This document shows positions 6,798-13,315 of a stretch of 22,727 nt of DNA, piece by piece. The stretch covers positions 1 to 22,727 of the forward strand of contig JAICHN010000025.1 of the NCBI GenBank assembly GCA_025924845.1, in the 5' to 3' direction. Within the stretch, counting starts at the first letter, position 1. Every line of letters starts with the position of its first letter. The position numbers were made by a program, and so were the translations under genes. The DNA is from Chloroflexota bacterium. Lineage in GTDB: Bacteria > Chloroflexota > UBA5177 > JANWHV01. Below the pieces are notes generated by a model. The model searched no databases and was not told the origin of the DNA. It was given only the letters and a program-made list of their open reading frames with translations.

Positions 6798-7586
6798 ATG
6801 CTCAACGATCGTCACGATGTCGTGCCGGCCATGGAGTCCTATCCGATGCGGAGCGGCCTCCGCCTGTGGTGGTTCGGCGGCCCCAGCTATGCGATCCGCA
6901 GCCCCCAATCTATTGTGTACATCGATCCCTACCACAGCGGCGAACGGGCCGATGATCCCCAGGGCTTCATCCGGGCTATTCCCAACGTCTTCTTTCCCGA
7001 GGACATCAGCCGCGCCGATCTGATCCTCTCCACCCACGATCATATTGACCATTGTGATCCCGACACACTCGGCCCGATGTGTATGCGCACCAACGCGCGC
7101 CTGGTCGCCGCGCCCTCCTCGGCCGCCAAGATGGCGGGCTGGGACTTTACGGCGGGTCGGGTTGAACCGATGCCGCCCGGCACCAAGCGAACCTTTGGGG
7201 ATATAGAACTCACCGCCTACGGCTGCCGGGACTGGAGCGATCCGGGCGCCGTGACCTACGTACTCCGCTCACAGGGCCGCTCCGTATTCATCGGAGGCGA
7301 CACCCTGTATGCCGACGCCCTGGAGGAAGTCGGCCGCGCCGAAGCGATTGACCTGGCCATCCTCTCCCTGGCCCGCAATCGGCGCGACATTATCGATCAG
7401 GAGTTGTACGTGGATCCGGCCGAACTGGCCCGCGCCGCCCGTGCCCTCAAGACCAAGCGCGTGCTGCCGGTGCATTGGGATATCTGGAAGGCATGGCAAG
7501 AGGATCCTCATCTGGTCGAGCCTCACCTGGCGGGTAGCGGTATCGAACTGGTGCTGCTTGCCCAGGGCGACTCGGTGGCTATTTGA
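6798..7586 (+). CDS. UlaG-like metallo-beta-lactamase-fold hydrolase, probable sugar lactonase
   Basis: 262 residues from ATG 6798, which has GGGAGGG 9 bases upstream (6782-6788); GTG 6774 is in frame but poorly supported. The metal site THDHIDH is at residues 79-85 (H80, H82, D84, H85), with D168 (GGDTLY) and H226 (VLPVHWDIWKAWQEDP) completing it. The last motif and the opening WWFGGPSYAIRS resemble UlaG, the L-ascorbate-6-phosphate lactonase, more than beta-lactamases or glyoxalase II. UlaG-family enzymes open sugar lactones with a divalent metal. Next to acid-sugar dehydratase-like enzymes and dehydrogenases, hydrolysis of an aldonolactone is a natural step. It is followed by an SDR gene 165 bases later on the same strand. 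Whether the substrate is phosphorylated is unknown. Confidence 0.88.
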   Translation: MLNDRHDVVPAMESYPMRSGLRLWWFGGPSYAIRSPQSIVYIDPYHSGERADDPQGFIRAIPNVFFPEDISRADLILSTHDHIDHCDPDTLGPMCMRTNARLVAAPSSAAKMAGWDFTAGRVEPMPPGTKRTFGDIELTAYGCRDWSDPGAVTYVLRSQGRSVFIGGDTLYADALEEVGRAEAIDLAILSLARNRRDIIDQELYVDPAELARAARALKTKRVLPVHWDIWKAWQEDPHLVEPHLAGSGIELVLLAQGDSVAI

Positions 7587-7751
7587 GGGTGCTCGCTGCT
7601 ATTTCGGGTTTCCCGCGGCTGGGGCAATGAGGCGGAACCGGCGCGGCTTCGCCAGGGTAACTGACCATCTGTCTATTGGACGGCTTGTAGATTGCCCGTC
7701 ATCTACTAAGCATCTCACTGGGCCGCGGCCAGGGCGCCGAGGGAGGGCGAA

Positions 7752-8528
7752 GTGACCAATGTACGCGATCTGTTCGACCTAACCGGTAAAACGGCGCTGG
7801 TCACCGGCGGTTCACGCGGCCTGGGCCTGGAGATGGCGTATGGCCTGGGCGAAGCCGGGGCCAGGGTGACGATCACGGGACGTCGTGCCCAATGGCTGGA
7901 TGCCGCCGAGGCCGAGTTGCGGGGAGCGGGAATCCCGTGCGAGGCCGTGGTGTGCGACGTGACCGATGCCGAGGCCGTGACAGCGCTGGTCGAGGGCGTC
8001 GTAGCCCGCCACCGTACGCTGGATATTGTGATCAACAATGCCGGGATCTCGTGGGGCGCCCCCGCCGAGGAGATGAGCCTGGAACGCTTCCGCGCCGTGC
8101 TCGATACCAACGTATGCGGCGCCTTTGGCGTAGCGCAGGCGGCGGCTCGCCATATGCTGAGCGGGACGGGTGGAGTCCTCCTCAACACCGCCTCCGTGGC
8201 CGGATTGTCGGGCATAACGCCCTCCATCATGCGCGCGGCTGGCTACCACGCCTCGAAAGGAGCACTTATCGCGCTCACCAGACAGCTTGCCGTGGAGTGG
8301 GCGCCACGCGGCATCCGAGTCAATGCAATTGCTCCCGGTTTCTTTCCCAGCCGCATGACCGAGGGCCTGATCGCTCAGCATGAAGAGGAGATGAGGGCTA
8401 CGGTTCCCATGGGCCGCCTGGGCGGCCCCGATGAAATCAAAGGTGTCGCGCTATTTCTGGTTTCCGATGCCTCCCGCTACATCACGGGCCAGGTAGTGGT
8501 AGTGGATGGCGGCGCGTTGGCATGGTGA
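7752..8528 (+). CDS. Short-chain dehydrogenase/reductase (gluconate 5-dehydrogenase/FabG-like)
   Basis: A 258-residue classical SDR. TGGSRGLG at residues 18-25 binds the cofactor; NNAG is at 95-98, and the catalytic residues are N120, S148, Y165 and K169 (YHASK). The C-terminal ITGQVVVVDGG is typical. The Arg-rich start after beta-2 (TGRRAQ) favours NADP(H), as an inference. The opening DLFDLTGKTALVTGGSRGLG resembles gluconate 5-dehydrogenase and related sugar-acid dehydrogenases. The GTG at 7752 follows GGGAGG (7741-7746) by 5 bases. It follows the UlaG-like lactonase gene on the same strand and is closed by the terminator at 8569-8593. A role in oxidising a keto-deoxy sugar acid or reducing a keto-aldonate would fit. 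Confidence 0.92.
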   Translation: MTNVRDLFDLTGKTALVTGGSRGLGLEMAYGLGEAGARVTITGRRAQWLDAAEAELRGAGIPCEAVVCDVTDAEAVTALVEGVVARHRTLDIVINNAGISWGAPAEEMSLERFRAVLDTNVCGAFGVAQAAARHMLSGTGGVLLNTASVAGLSGITPSIMRAAGYHASKGALIALTRQLAVEWAPRGIRVNAIAPGFFPSRMTEGLIAQHEEEMRATVPMGRLGGPDEIKGVALFLVSDASRYITGQVVVVDGGALAW

Positions 8529-8568
8529 TCGAGGCGCGCTGCACGATACGCCACGGGTACCCCAGATA

Positions 8569-8593
8569 GGCGGCAGTGGCGCCGCCTTTTTTT
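8569..8593 (+). terminator. Intrinsic terminator after the SDR gene
   Basis: GGCGGC (8569-8574), a 6-base loop and GCCGCC (8581-8586) are followed by seven Ts (8587-8593). This is the clearest rho-independent terminator in the window and marks the boundary between the two catabolic loci. Confidence 0.85.
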
Positions 8594-8664
8594 ACGATTG
8601 GAATGCATACGGACTATACAGGCAGCACCCACTCCTCTGAAGGCGGTCGATGAGCGGGTCGTGC

Positions 8665-9027
8665 TCAATCGGCGCCGGCTCCATGCCAACTGCTGCTGGC
8701 GAGGCTCAGCCCCACCTTCTGGGTGTAGGGATCGCCGGGGGGAACCGTGAACGCCCAATTGAACTGGACGTTCAGCTTCTTCTCTATATACTTGACGTAG
8801 AGGTTATTCTGCTGCGTGGCGCCCTTGGGAAGATTGGTGGCGCCGACCAGCGACGGCCAGCCGACGGACAGCGAGACGGGCTGCGCGTAGGGCGTGAGAT
8901 ACGCTGGGGTCGCCGCCGCTGCCGCCGCCTGGGGCGCGCGCCCGCCCAGCGGCGCCGCGTTGGCCATCAAGGTTCCCACCAGCAGGGCCGCCAGAGGGAT
9001 CGTCGGGCTTATCTTGAACCGTATCAT
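8665..9027 (-). pseudogene. Truncated extracellular solute-binding protein gene (N-terminal fragment)
   Basis: The 120-residue product starts with a secretion signal (IRFKISPTIPLAALLVGTLM and an Ala-rich cleavage region). The next part resembles large ABC-transporter sugar-binding proteins of the LplA/LipO type (residues about 50-110: VSLSVGWPSLVG, YIEKKLNVQFNWAF, VPPGDPYTQKVGLSLAS). Intact members are about 500 residues. Here the match stops after LAS near 8697 and only SSWHGAGAD follows before the stop, with no continuation in other frames that I recognise. GGAGG lies upstream of the ATG at 9027. No permease genes follow. It lies downstream of the DeoR-type repressor gene on the same strand. 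I read it as a deletion remnant of a transporter gene. A short secreted protein is the alternative. Confidence 0.7.
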
Positions 9028-9095
9028 GCCTCGTCGCCTCCAATGCCATGATTCAACATTGCGATCTTGAGCATCCTTTGATGTGCCGCGTACAC
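9024..9095 (-). CDS. Possible 23-residue leader ORF upstream of the truncated transporter gene
   Basis: A GTG at 9095 lies 6 bases after AGGAGGT (minus strand, 9108-9102), the strongest ribosome binding site in this area. The frame runs 23 codons (MYAAHQRMLKIAMLNHGIGG and three more residues) and ends in TGA overlapping the next gene's ATG as ATGA (9027-9024). This arrangement is typical of translational coupling. There is no homology I recognise. It could be a leader peptide, the end of a deleted upstream gene, or chance. Confidence 0.3.
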   Translation of the reverse strand: MYAAHQRMLKIAMLNHGIGGDEA

Positions 9096-9175
9096 CGTCA
9101 TACCTCCTGTTCTAGGCACTCCTCACTCTCTCCCTGGCCCGCCCACGCGGCCCATGCAAGATGTCCGTCAGTTAG

Positions 9176-9988
9176 TCAATCAGTGACAGAGTTGCTGGCG
9201 ATCAGGACCTGCACGCCAGCCTCTTTGATCGACTCCAGCGCTGGGGAGGCGGCGCCGACATTGGTTATCAAAGCGGAGATCCGGGCGAGCGGAAAGACCT
9301 GGGTGAGCGATGCGCGCCCGATCTTGGAACGGTCGGCCACCACCACGACCCGGCCGGCCCGCGCGGCCATGGCGCGGAGAACCTGGGCTTCAATTTCGCT
9401 GATCACGGTGGCTCCGGTGTCGGCGCTGATCCCGTTGACGCCGAGAAACAATGTGTCCAAGTGAAACTGGGCGAGCAACACCTCGGCCAGGGGGCCTTGC
9501 ATCTCGTGACCCGATGGATCAACCTGGCCGCCCAGGAGTACCAGAATAATGCCCGGCACCCCGGCGAGCTCCCGCGCCAGATCTAGATAGTTGGTGACCA
9601 CCCCAATCCGCCGACCGTGCAAACGGCGTGCCACTTCCATAGTGGTGCTGCCCGCGCCGAGCGCGATCGTATCGCCATCGGCAACCAGTTCCGCCGCGAC
9701 CTGCCCAATCCATTGCTTCTCCTCCAGGTAGGGATCCTGCGTCATACTGCTGCCGGCCGGATCCGGCCTCGATGCGCCGTTGAGCCCGGCGGCACCGCCC
9801 CGAGTGCGGCGGATTCGGCCGGCGGCACTAAGGCTATCGAGATCGCGCCGGGCGGTTGCCACGGAGCAGCCAAAGCGCGCGGTGATTTCCTGGACGCTGA
9901 GGAAGTCGCGCTGGACTAACTCAGCCACGATTTGTTCACGCCGGGCACCAGTGGTCCGTATCTCCCCGTCCGCGACAGATCCTTTCAC
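9176..9988 (-). CDS. DeoR/GlpR-family transcriptional repressor
   Basis: 270 residues from GTG 9988. The N-terminal winged helix-turn-helix has the family signature ARREQIVAELVQRDFLSVQE followed by RFGCSVATARRDLDSL and the wing RIRRTRGGA. The C-terminal effector domain has GAGSTTMEVARRL, VVTNYLDLARELA, LGGQVDPSGHEMQGPLAE and VVVVADRSKIGR, as in DeoR proteins that sense phosphorylated sugars. Upstream in-frame starts (TTG 10006, TTG 10078) are unlikely: the first lacks a ribosome binding site and the second lies beyond the inverted repeat and promoter. GAGGGA sits 11 bases before 9988. It is divergent from the GH4 operon with a long inverted repeat between them, so it probably represses both directions and is relieved by a phospho-sugar. 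Confidence 0.92.
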   Translation of the reverse strand: MKGSVADGEIRTTGARREQIVAELVQRDFLSVQEITARFGCSVATARRDLDSLSAAGRIRRTRGGAAGLNGASRPDPAGSSMTQDPYLEEKQWIGQVAAELVADGDTIALGAGSTTMEVARRLHGRRIGVVTNYLDLARELAGVPGIILVLLGGQVDPSGHEMQGPLAEVLLAQFHLDTLFLGVNGISADTGATVISEIEAQVLRAMAARAGRVVVVADRSKIGRASLTQVFPLARISALITNVGAASPALESIKEAGVQVLIASNSVTD

Positions 9989-10023
9989 AGAACACCATTC
10001 CCTCAAGTGATCGTTTGGAGCAC

Positions 10024-10069
10024 CAATCGCTCGGTTTGTGCGACGTATCCTAGCACAACCGAGCGATTG
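10024..10069. promoter_or_regulatory. Long inverted repeat, putative DeoR-type operator
   Basis: The left arm (10024-10041, starting CAATCGCTCGGTT) and right arm (10053-10069, ending AACCGAGCGATTG) are complementary over 17 bases, with a single extra T in the left arm and an 11-base spacer. The repeat covers the predicted -10 of the repressor gene and lies about 75 bases before the first plus-strand start. Confidence 0.65.
10047..10055 (-). promoter_or_regulatory. Extended -10 promoter of the DeoR-family gene
   Basis: On the minus strand TGCTAGGAT fits the extended -10 form. It sits between the arms of the inverted repeat, so operator binding would shut off the promoter. No good -35 is visible. 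Confidence 0.4.
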
Positions 10070-10143
10070 AGCCGGCAAGCAATCACCCCGCCTGGCGCGA
10101 GTTCATTGGCCCGAACGCTGTCTGGGCATGGAGAGGGAAGAGA

Positions 10144-10587
10144 ATGGACACAACGGCGCCGCGTACGGCGATGGGACCATTGACGGTATGTGAGACCAAT
10201 CCGCGCTATTTCACGGATGGGTCCGGCAAAGCCGTCTATTTGACCGGCTCCCATACCTGGAACAATTTCCTGGGGTATATGGAAAAGCCGCTCCTGGACT
10301 TCCCCACTCACCTGGAATGGTTTCATCTGCCCACGCGGGCCGCCACCAGGGGAGTGCCGGTCAGCGGTGGCGGCATCATCACCTGTTCGCCTCCCTTCGA
10401 GGGCGCCGGTGTCGTCTGTCTAAAGCGCCTGGCATACTGGCATAGAGGAGCGAGGAGAAGTGTTGATCCCCTTCATCGGATCCGGAACACGCTCCACGAA
10501 GGCACGAACACGCTCATGCGGGAACTGCCGGTGCGGCAGCCTCCGGTTGTCGTGCCGGTAATCGAACTGTTCTTGCGAGGAGCGTGA
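10144..10587 (+). pseudogene. Internally deleted DUF4038/apiosidase-like glycosidase gene
   Basis: The frame codes 147 residues with a good ribosome binding site (GAGAGGGAAGAG) before ATG 10144. Residues about 12-58 (LTVCETNPRYFTDGSGKAVY, then LTGSHTWNNFLG) are the start of the DUF4038 family, whose members are TIM-barrel glycosidases such as apiosidase, about 450 residues or more. The barrel is missing. Residues about 75-92 (GIITCSPPFEGAGVVCLKR) resemble the last strand of that family's C-terminal beta domain, which would mean an in-frame internal deletion near 10325; this second match is weaker. The remaining tail to the TGA at 10585 has no recognised relation. The stop lies 1 base before the GH4 start, so the frame may still help translation of that gene. 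Not expected to be catalytic. Confidence 0.65.
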
Positions 10588-10588
10588 C

Positions 10589-11884
10589 ATGCCATTGAAG
10601 ATCGGCGTCATTGGGGCCGGCAGTACCTATACCCCGGAGTTGGTGGAAGGGCTGCTGCAGCGCGTGGACCGCATTCCGCTACGCGAACTCGTGCTGATGG
10701 ATATTGATGAACAAAAACTGTCTATTGTCGGCGAGCTCGCGCGGCGTATGGCGCGACGGGCGGGAGCCGACCTCTCGATCTCGTTGACCACCGACCGCAT
10801 CGAGGCGATCAAGGGCGCCGACTTCGTCCTGACGCAGATGCGCGTGGGACGCTTGGAGGCGCGCCTTAAGGACGAGTTGATCCCGCGCCGGCTCGGCTAC
10901 ATCGGCCAGGAAACGACGGGACCCGGCGGCTTCGCCAACGCGCTGCGCACCATCCCGGTCATCCTGGACATCGCCTGGCAGATGGAGGAGTACGCCCCCG
11001 GCGCGATCATGATCAATTTCACCAATCCGACAGGCATCATCACGGAAGCCGTGCTGACACACTCACGCGTGAACGCCATCGGGCTATGCAACGGGCCACT
11101 CGGCACGCGCAAGAACATCATGCGCGCGCTGAGCGCACCGGACGCCGCCGTGTCGCTGCGCTACTTCGGCCTCAATCATCTCGCGTTCGCGGCCGACATC
11201 ATGCTTGATGGCCGGGACGTCACGGATCAGGCCATTGCCGCGCTGGCGTCCGAAACCGATGACATTGAGGGCGCGATCCTGCGGGGACTGCGCATGGTCC
11301 CCTCGAATTACCTCCAATACTTCTACCGCACGCCCGAGAAGCTTGCCGCGCAGCAAGCAGAGGTCAAGAGCCGCGCCGAGCAGGTGATGGAGATCGAGGA
11401 GCAGTTGCTCACGCTGTATCGGGATCCCAACCTGGCCGAGAAGCCGGCTATCTTGGAGCAGCGCGGGGGCGCCTGGTACAGTACGGTGGCGACGACGCTG
11501 ATCGCGGCCATCGTGGGGAATCTTGGAGAGGTGCATATCGTCAATACCCGCAACCGCGGCGCCATCCCCGACCTACCGCCGGAATGCGCCGTCGAGGTTC
11601 CCGCGGTGATCGATGGGCGCGGGGCGACGCCGGTGGCGCAGGGACCGCTGCCCCTACGAGTGCGTGGTCTTGTCCAGCACGTAAAGGCCTACGAGCAGCT
11701 TACCGTGCGGGCCGCGGTGACTGGCGACCGCGAAATCGCGATCTGGGCGCTGGTCAATAACCCATTGGTGGGCTCCTATCCGGCCGCCGCCGAACTGGTC
11801 GACCGGTTCCTGGAGGCCCATCAGGCGTTTCTGCCGGCCTTCGCGGCTACCGCGAGCCGGCAAGCTCCGCCTCCACTTGAATAA
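10589..11884 (+). CDS. Glycoside hydrolase family 4, 6-phospho-beta-glucosidase-like
   Basis: 431 residues, the usual GH4 length. The NAD-binding start IGVIGAGSTYTPELVEGLL is like BglT/LicH 6-phospho-beta-glucosidases. GQETTGPGGFANALR (106-120), NFTNPTG (143-149), C167-N168 (GLCN) and H197 (GLNHLAF) include the Mn-binding Cys and His. IHIVNTRN-like and RGGAWYST motifs occur in the second half. GH4 enzymes cleave glycosides by NAD-dependent oxidation at C3 and elimination, and act inside the cell. The ATG follows GAGGAG and lies 1 base after the preceding frame's stop. No PTS genes are visible, so how a phosphorylated substrate would arise is unclear. Its presence fits a DeoR-type repressor that senses phospho-sugars. 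Confidence 0.92.
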   Translation: MPLKIGVIGAGSTYTPELVEGLLQRVDRIPLRELVLMDIDEQKLSIVGELARRMARRAGADLSISLTTDRIEAIKGADFVLTQMRVGRLEARLKDELIPRRLGYIGQETTGPGGFANALRTIPVILDIAWQMEEYAPGAIMINFTNPTGIITEAVLTHSRVNAIGLCNGPLGTRKNIMRALSAPDAAVSLRYFGLNHLAFAADIMLDGRDVTDQAIAALASETDDIEGAILRGLRMVPSNYLQYFYRTPEKLAAQQAEVKSRAEQVMEIEEQLLTLYRDPNLAEKPAILEQRGGAWYSTVATTLIAAIVGNLGEVHIVNTRNRGAIPDLPPECAVEVPAVIDGRGATPVAQGPLPLRVRGLVQHVKAYEQLTVRAAVTGDREIAIWALVNNPLVGSYPAAAELVDRFLEAHQAFLPAFAATASRQAPPPLE

Positions 11885-11906
11885 AGCAGTCCGGGAGGGA
11901 GATCAC

Positions 11907-13259
11907 GTGAACGTCATCGTCATCTGCATCGACTCTCTTCGACAAGATCATGTGGGCTTTTATGGCGGCGACATGCCGGCGGCGGCAACGCCCCATATCA
12001 ATGCCCTTGCCCGCGAAAGTGTCGTCTTCGACAATATCTATCCCGAGGCGTTGCCCACCATCCCCATCCGTACCCAGTTGATGACCGGCCAACGCACGCT
12101 GCCGTACCGCGCCTGGCAGCCGCTGACCGCCGCGGATCGCACCATCGCTGAGATCTTGGGCCGATACGACTATACCAGCGGGCTCATCACCGATGTCTAC
12201 CACTATTTTAAGCCGGGCTACAACTTCCATCGAGACTTTCACTCCTGGCAATGGATCCGCGGCCAGGAATATGATCCCTATCGTTCAGCCCCTCTATGCC
12301 GTCTGAAGCTCGAGGACCACGTTAAATCTACCTTTTCTCCCACCTGGATCCGCTACGTCGATGTGGCGCTCCGCAACATCGAGCCTTTCGAAACGGCAGC
12401 GGACCACCCGGCGGCCAAGGTCTTTGGGTCGGCAAGCGCGTGGGTGCGCGACCACCGGACGACGAACAAGATCTTCTTGTGGGTCGATTCCTTCGACCCA
12501 CACGAGCCGTGGACGCCGCCCCAGGAGTTCGATCGCTTCACCGACCCCTCTTACCGCGGCAAGCGCCTCATCCTACCCCCGGGGGGTCGTGCCGCCGACC
12601 ACTTCTCGGCCGAAGAGATCGCCTACATTCGTGGACTGTACGCCGGCGAGGTTGCCTATGTTGACCACTATGTAGGACAGTTCTTGCATACGCTGCGTGA
12701 GCAGGGCTACTTCGACGATTCGCTGATCCTCCTGCTGAGCGACCATGGTCATCCTCTGGCCGACCACGGGAAGTTCTTGAAGGGCAGCGACCGCATGTAC
12801 AACGAATTGCTCAAAGTGCCGTTCATGATCCGCTTCCCACGAGGTGAATATGGGGGCAGGCGCCTGAAAGCACTGGGGCAGTTCCACGACGTATTGCCCA
12901 CCATCCTCGAGGCCCTGGGGCTGGGCAACGACACCGAGGCGCTCGCGGGGCGGAGTCTCATGCCCGTGATCCGCGGTGAGACGGAGCACGCGCGACAGTC
13001 AATTATCACCGGCTACCACGAAGGGATTGATCGCTGCGTGCGCGACCAGACGTGGAGCTACATCAGCCGGCCTCGGGACGAATCGGATGAACTCTACAAC
13101 TTGATAGAGGATCCGAAAGAGCAGCACAATCTGATCGATAAGCATCCAGAGGAGGCACGACGGCTCGCCCACGCGTTCGGGAAACTGTATGCTCTGACGG
13201 GCCAGGTGGTAAAGGGTGCGCAGGGACGCGACGAGATCGCCGGCACGGCCGCCCGCTGA
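11907..13259 (+). CDS. Sulfatase/alkaline-phosphatase-superfamily hydrolase with Thr at the formylglycine position
   Basis: 450 residues from GTG 11907, 8 bases after GGGAGG (11893-11898); TTG 11877 is in frame but overlaps the GH4 gene. The fold is clear: VIVICIDSLRQDHVGFYG at the start (metal ligand D9), PHINALA, FDPHEPW (D197, H199), LLLSDHGHPLADHGKF (D279, H280) and a C-terminal ELYNLIEDPKEQHNL. The sulfatase motif C/S-x-P-x-R, where Cys or Ser becomes formylglycine, reads T51-I-P-I-R55. Thr is not a known substrate of formylglycine-generating enzymes, so a Thr nucleophile as in nucleotide pyrophosphatases/phosphodiesterases is more likely. No signal peptide is seen, so it is probably cytoplasmic. 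It follows the GH4 gene by 22 bases and likely removes a phosphate, phosphonate or other ester from the same glycan. Confidence 0.88.
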   Translation: MNVIVICIDSLRQDHVGFYGGDMPAAATPHINALARESVVFDNIYPEALPTIPIRTQLMTGQRTLPYRAWQPLTAADRTIAEILGRYDYTSGLITDVYHYFKPGYNFHRDFHSWQWIRGQEYDPYRSAPLCRLKLEDHVKSTFSPTWIRYVDVALRNIEPFETAADHPAAKVFGSASAWVRDHRTTNKIFLWVDSFDPHEPWTPPQEFDRFTDPSYRGKRLILPPGGRAADHFSAEEIAYIRGLYAGEVAYVDHYVGQFLHTLREQGYFDDSLILLLSDHGHPLADHGKFLKGSDRMYNELLKVPFMIRFPRGEYGGRRLKALGQFHDVLPTILEALGLGNDTEALAGRSLMPVIRGETEHARQSIITGYHEGIDRCVRDQTWSYISRPRDESDELYNLIEDPKEQHNLIDKHPEEARRLAHAFGKLYALTGQVVKGAQGRDEIAGTAAR

Positions 13260-13315
13260 AGGCACCATGCCCCGCGCACCTCACCAGCCCATAACCGTAG
13301 GTAAAGGGATAGCTC

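Noticed and set aside
6509..6805. N-terminal extension of the first enolase-superfamily protein up to 6805
   Set aside because: The extra 99 residues are unlike the family, and the TTGACA-N17-TATGCT promoter and operator box lie inside this stretch.
6074..6955. 293-codon plus-strand frame opposite the first gene of the enolase-superfamily operon
   Set aside because: It runs across the antisense strand of that gene and through the divergent promoter region into the UlaG-like gene, and has no family pattern.
8569..8593. Bidirectional terminator also serving the minus-strand truncated transporter gene
   Set aside because: On the minus strand the hairpin is preceded by As and followed by TATCTGGGG with no T-run, so it works only in the plus direction.
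8602..8700. Possible C-terminal frame (VGMEPAPIEHDPLIDRLQRS) after the break in the truncated solute-binding gene
   Set aside because: It is open for about 30 codons next to the junction, but I cannot tie it to any family, so I do not call it a fused gene fragment.
9989..10078. N-terminal extension of the DeoR-type repressor to TTG 10078
   Set aside because: It would translate through the inverted repeat and extended -10 promoter; GTG 9988 restores the normal family length and has an upstream ribosome binding site.
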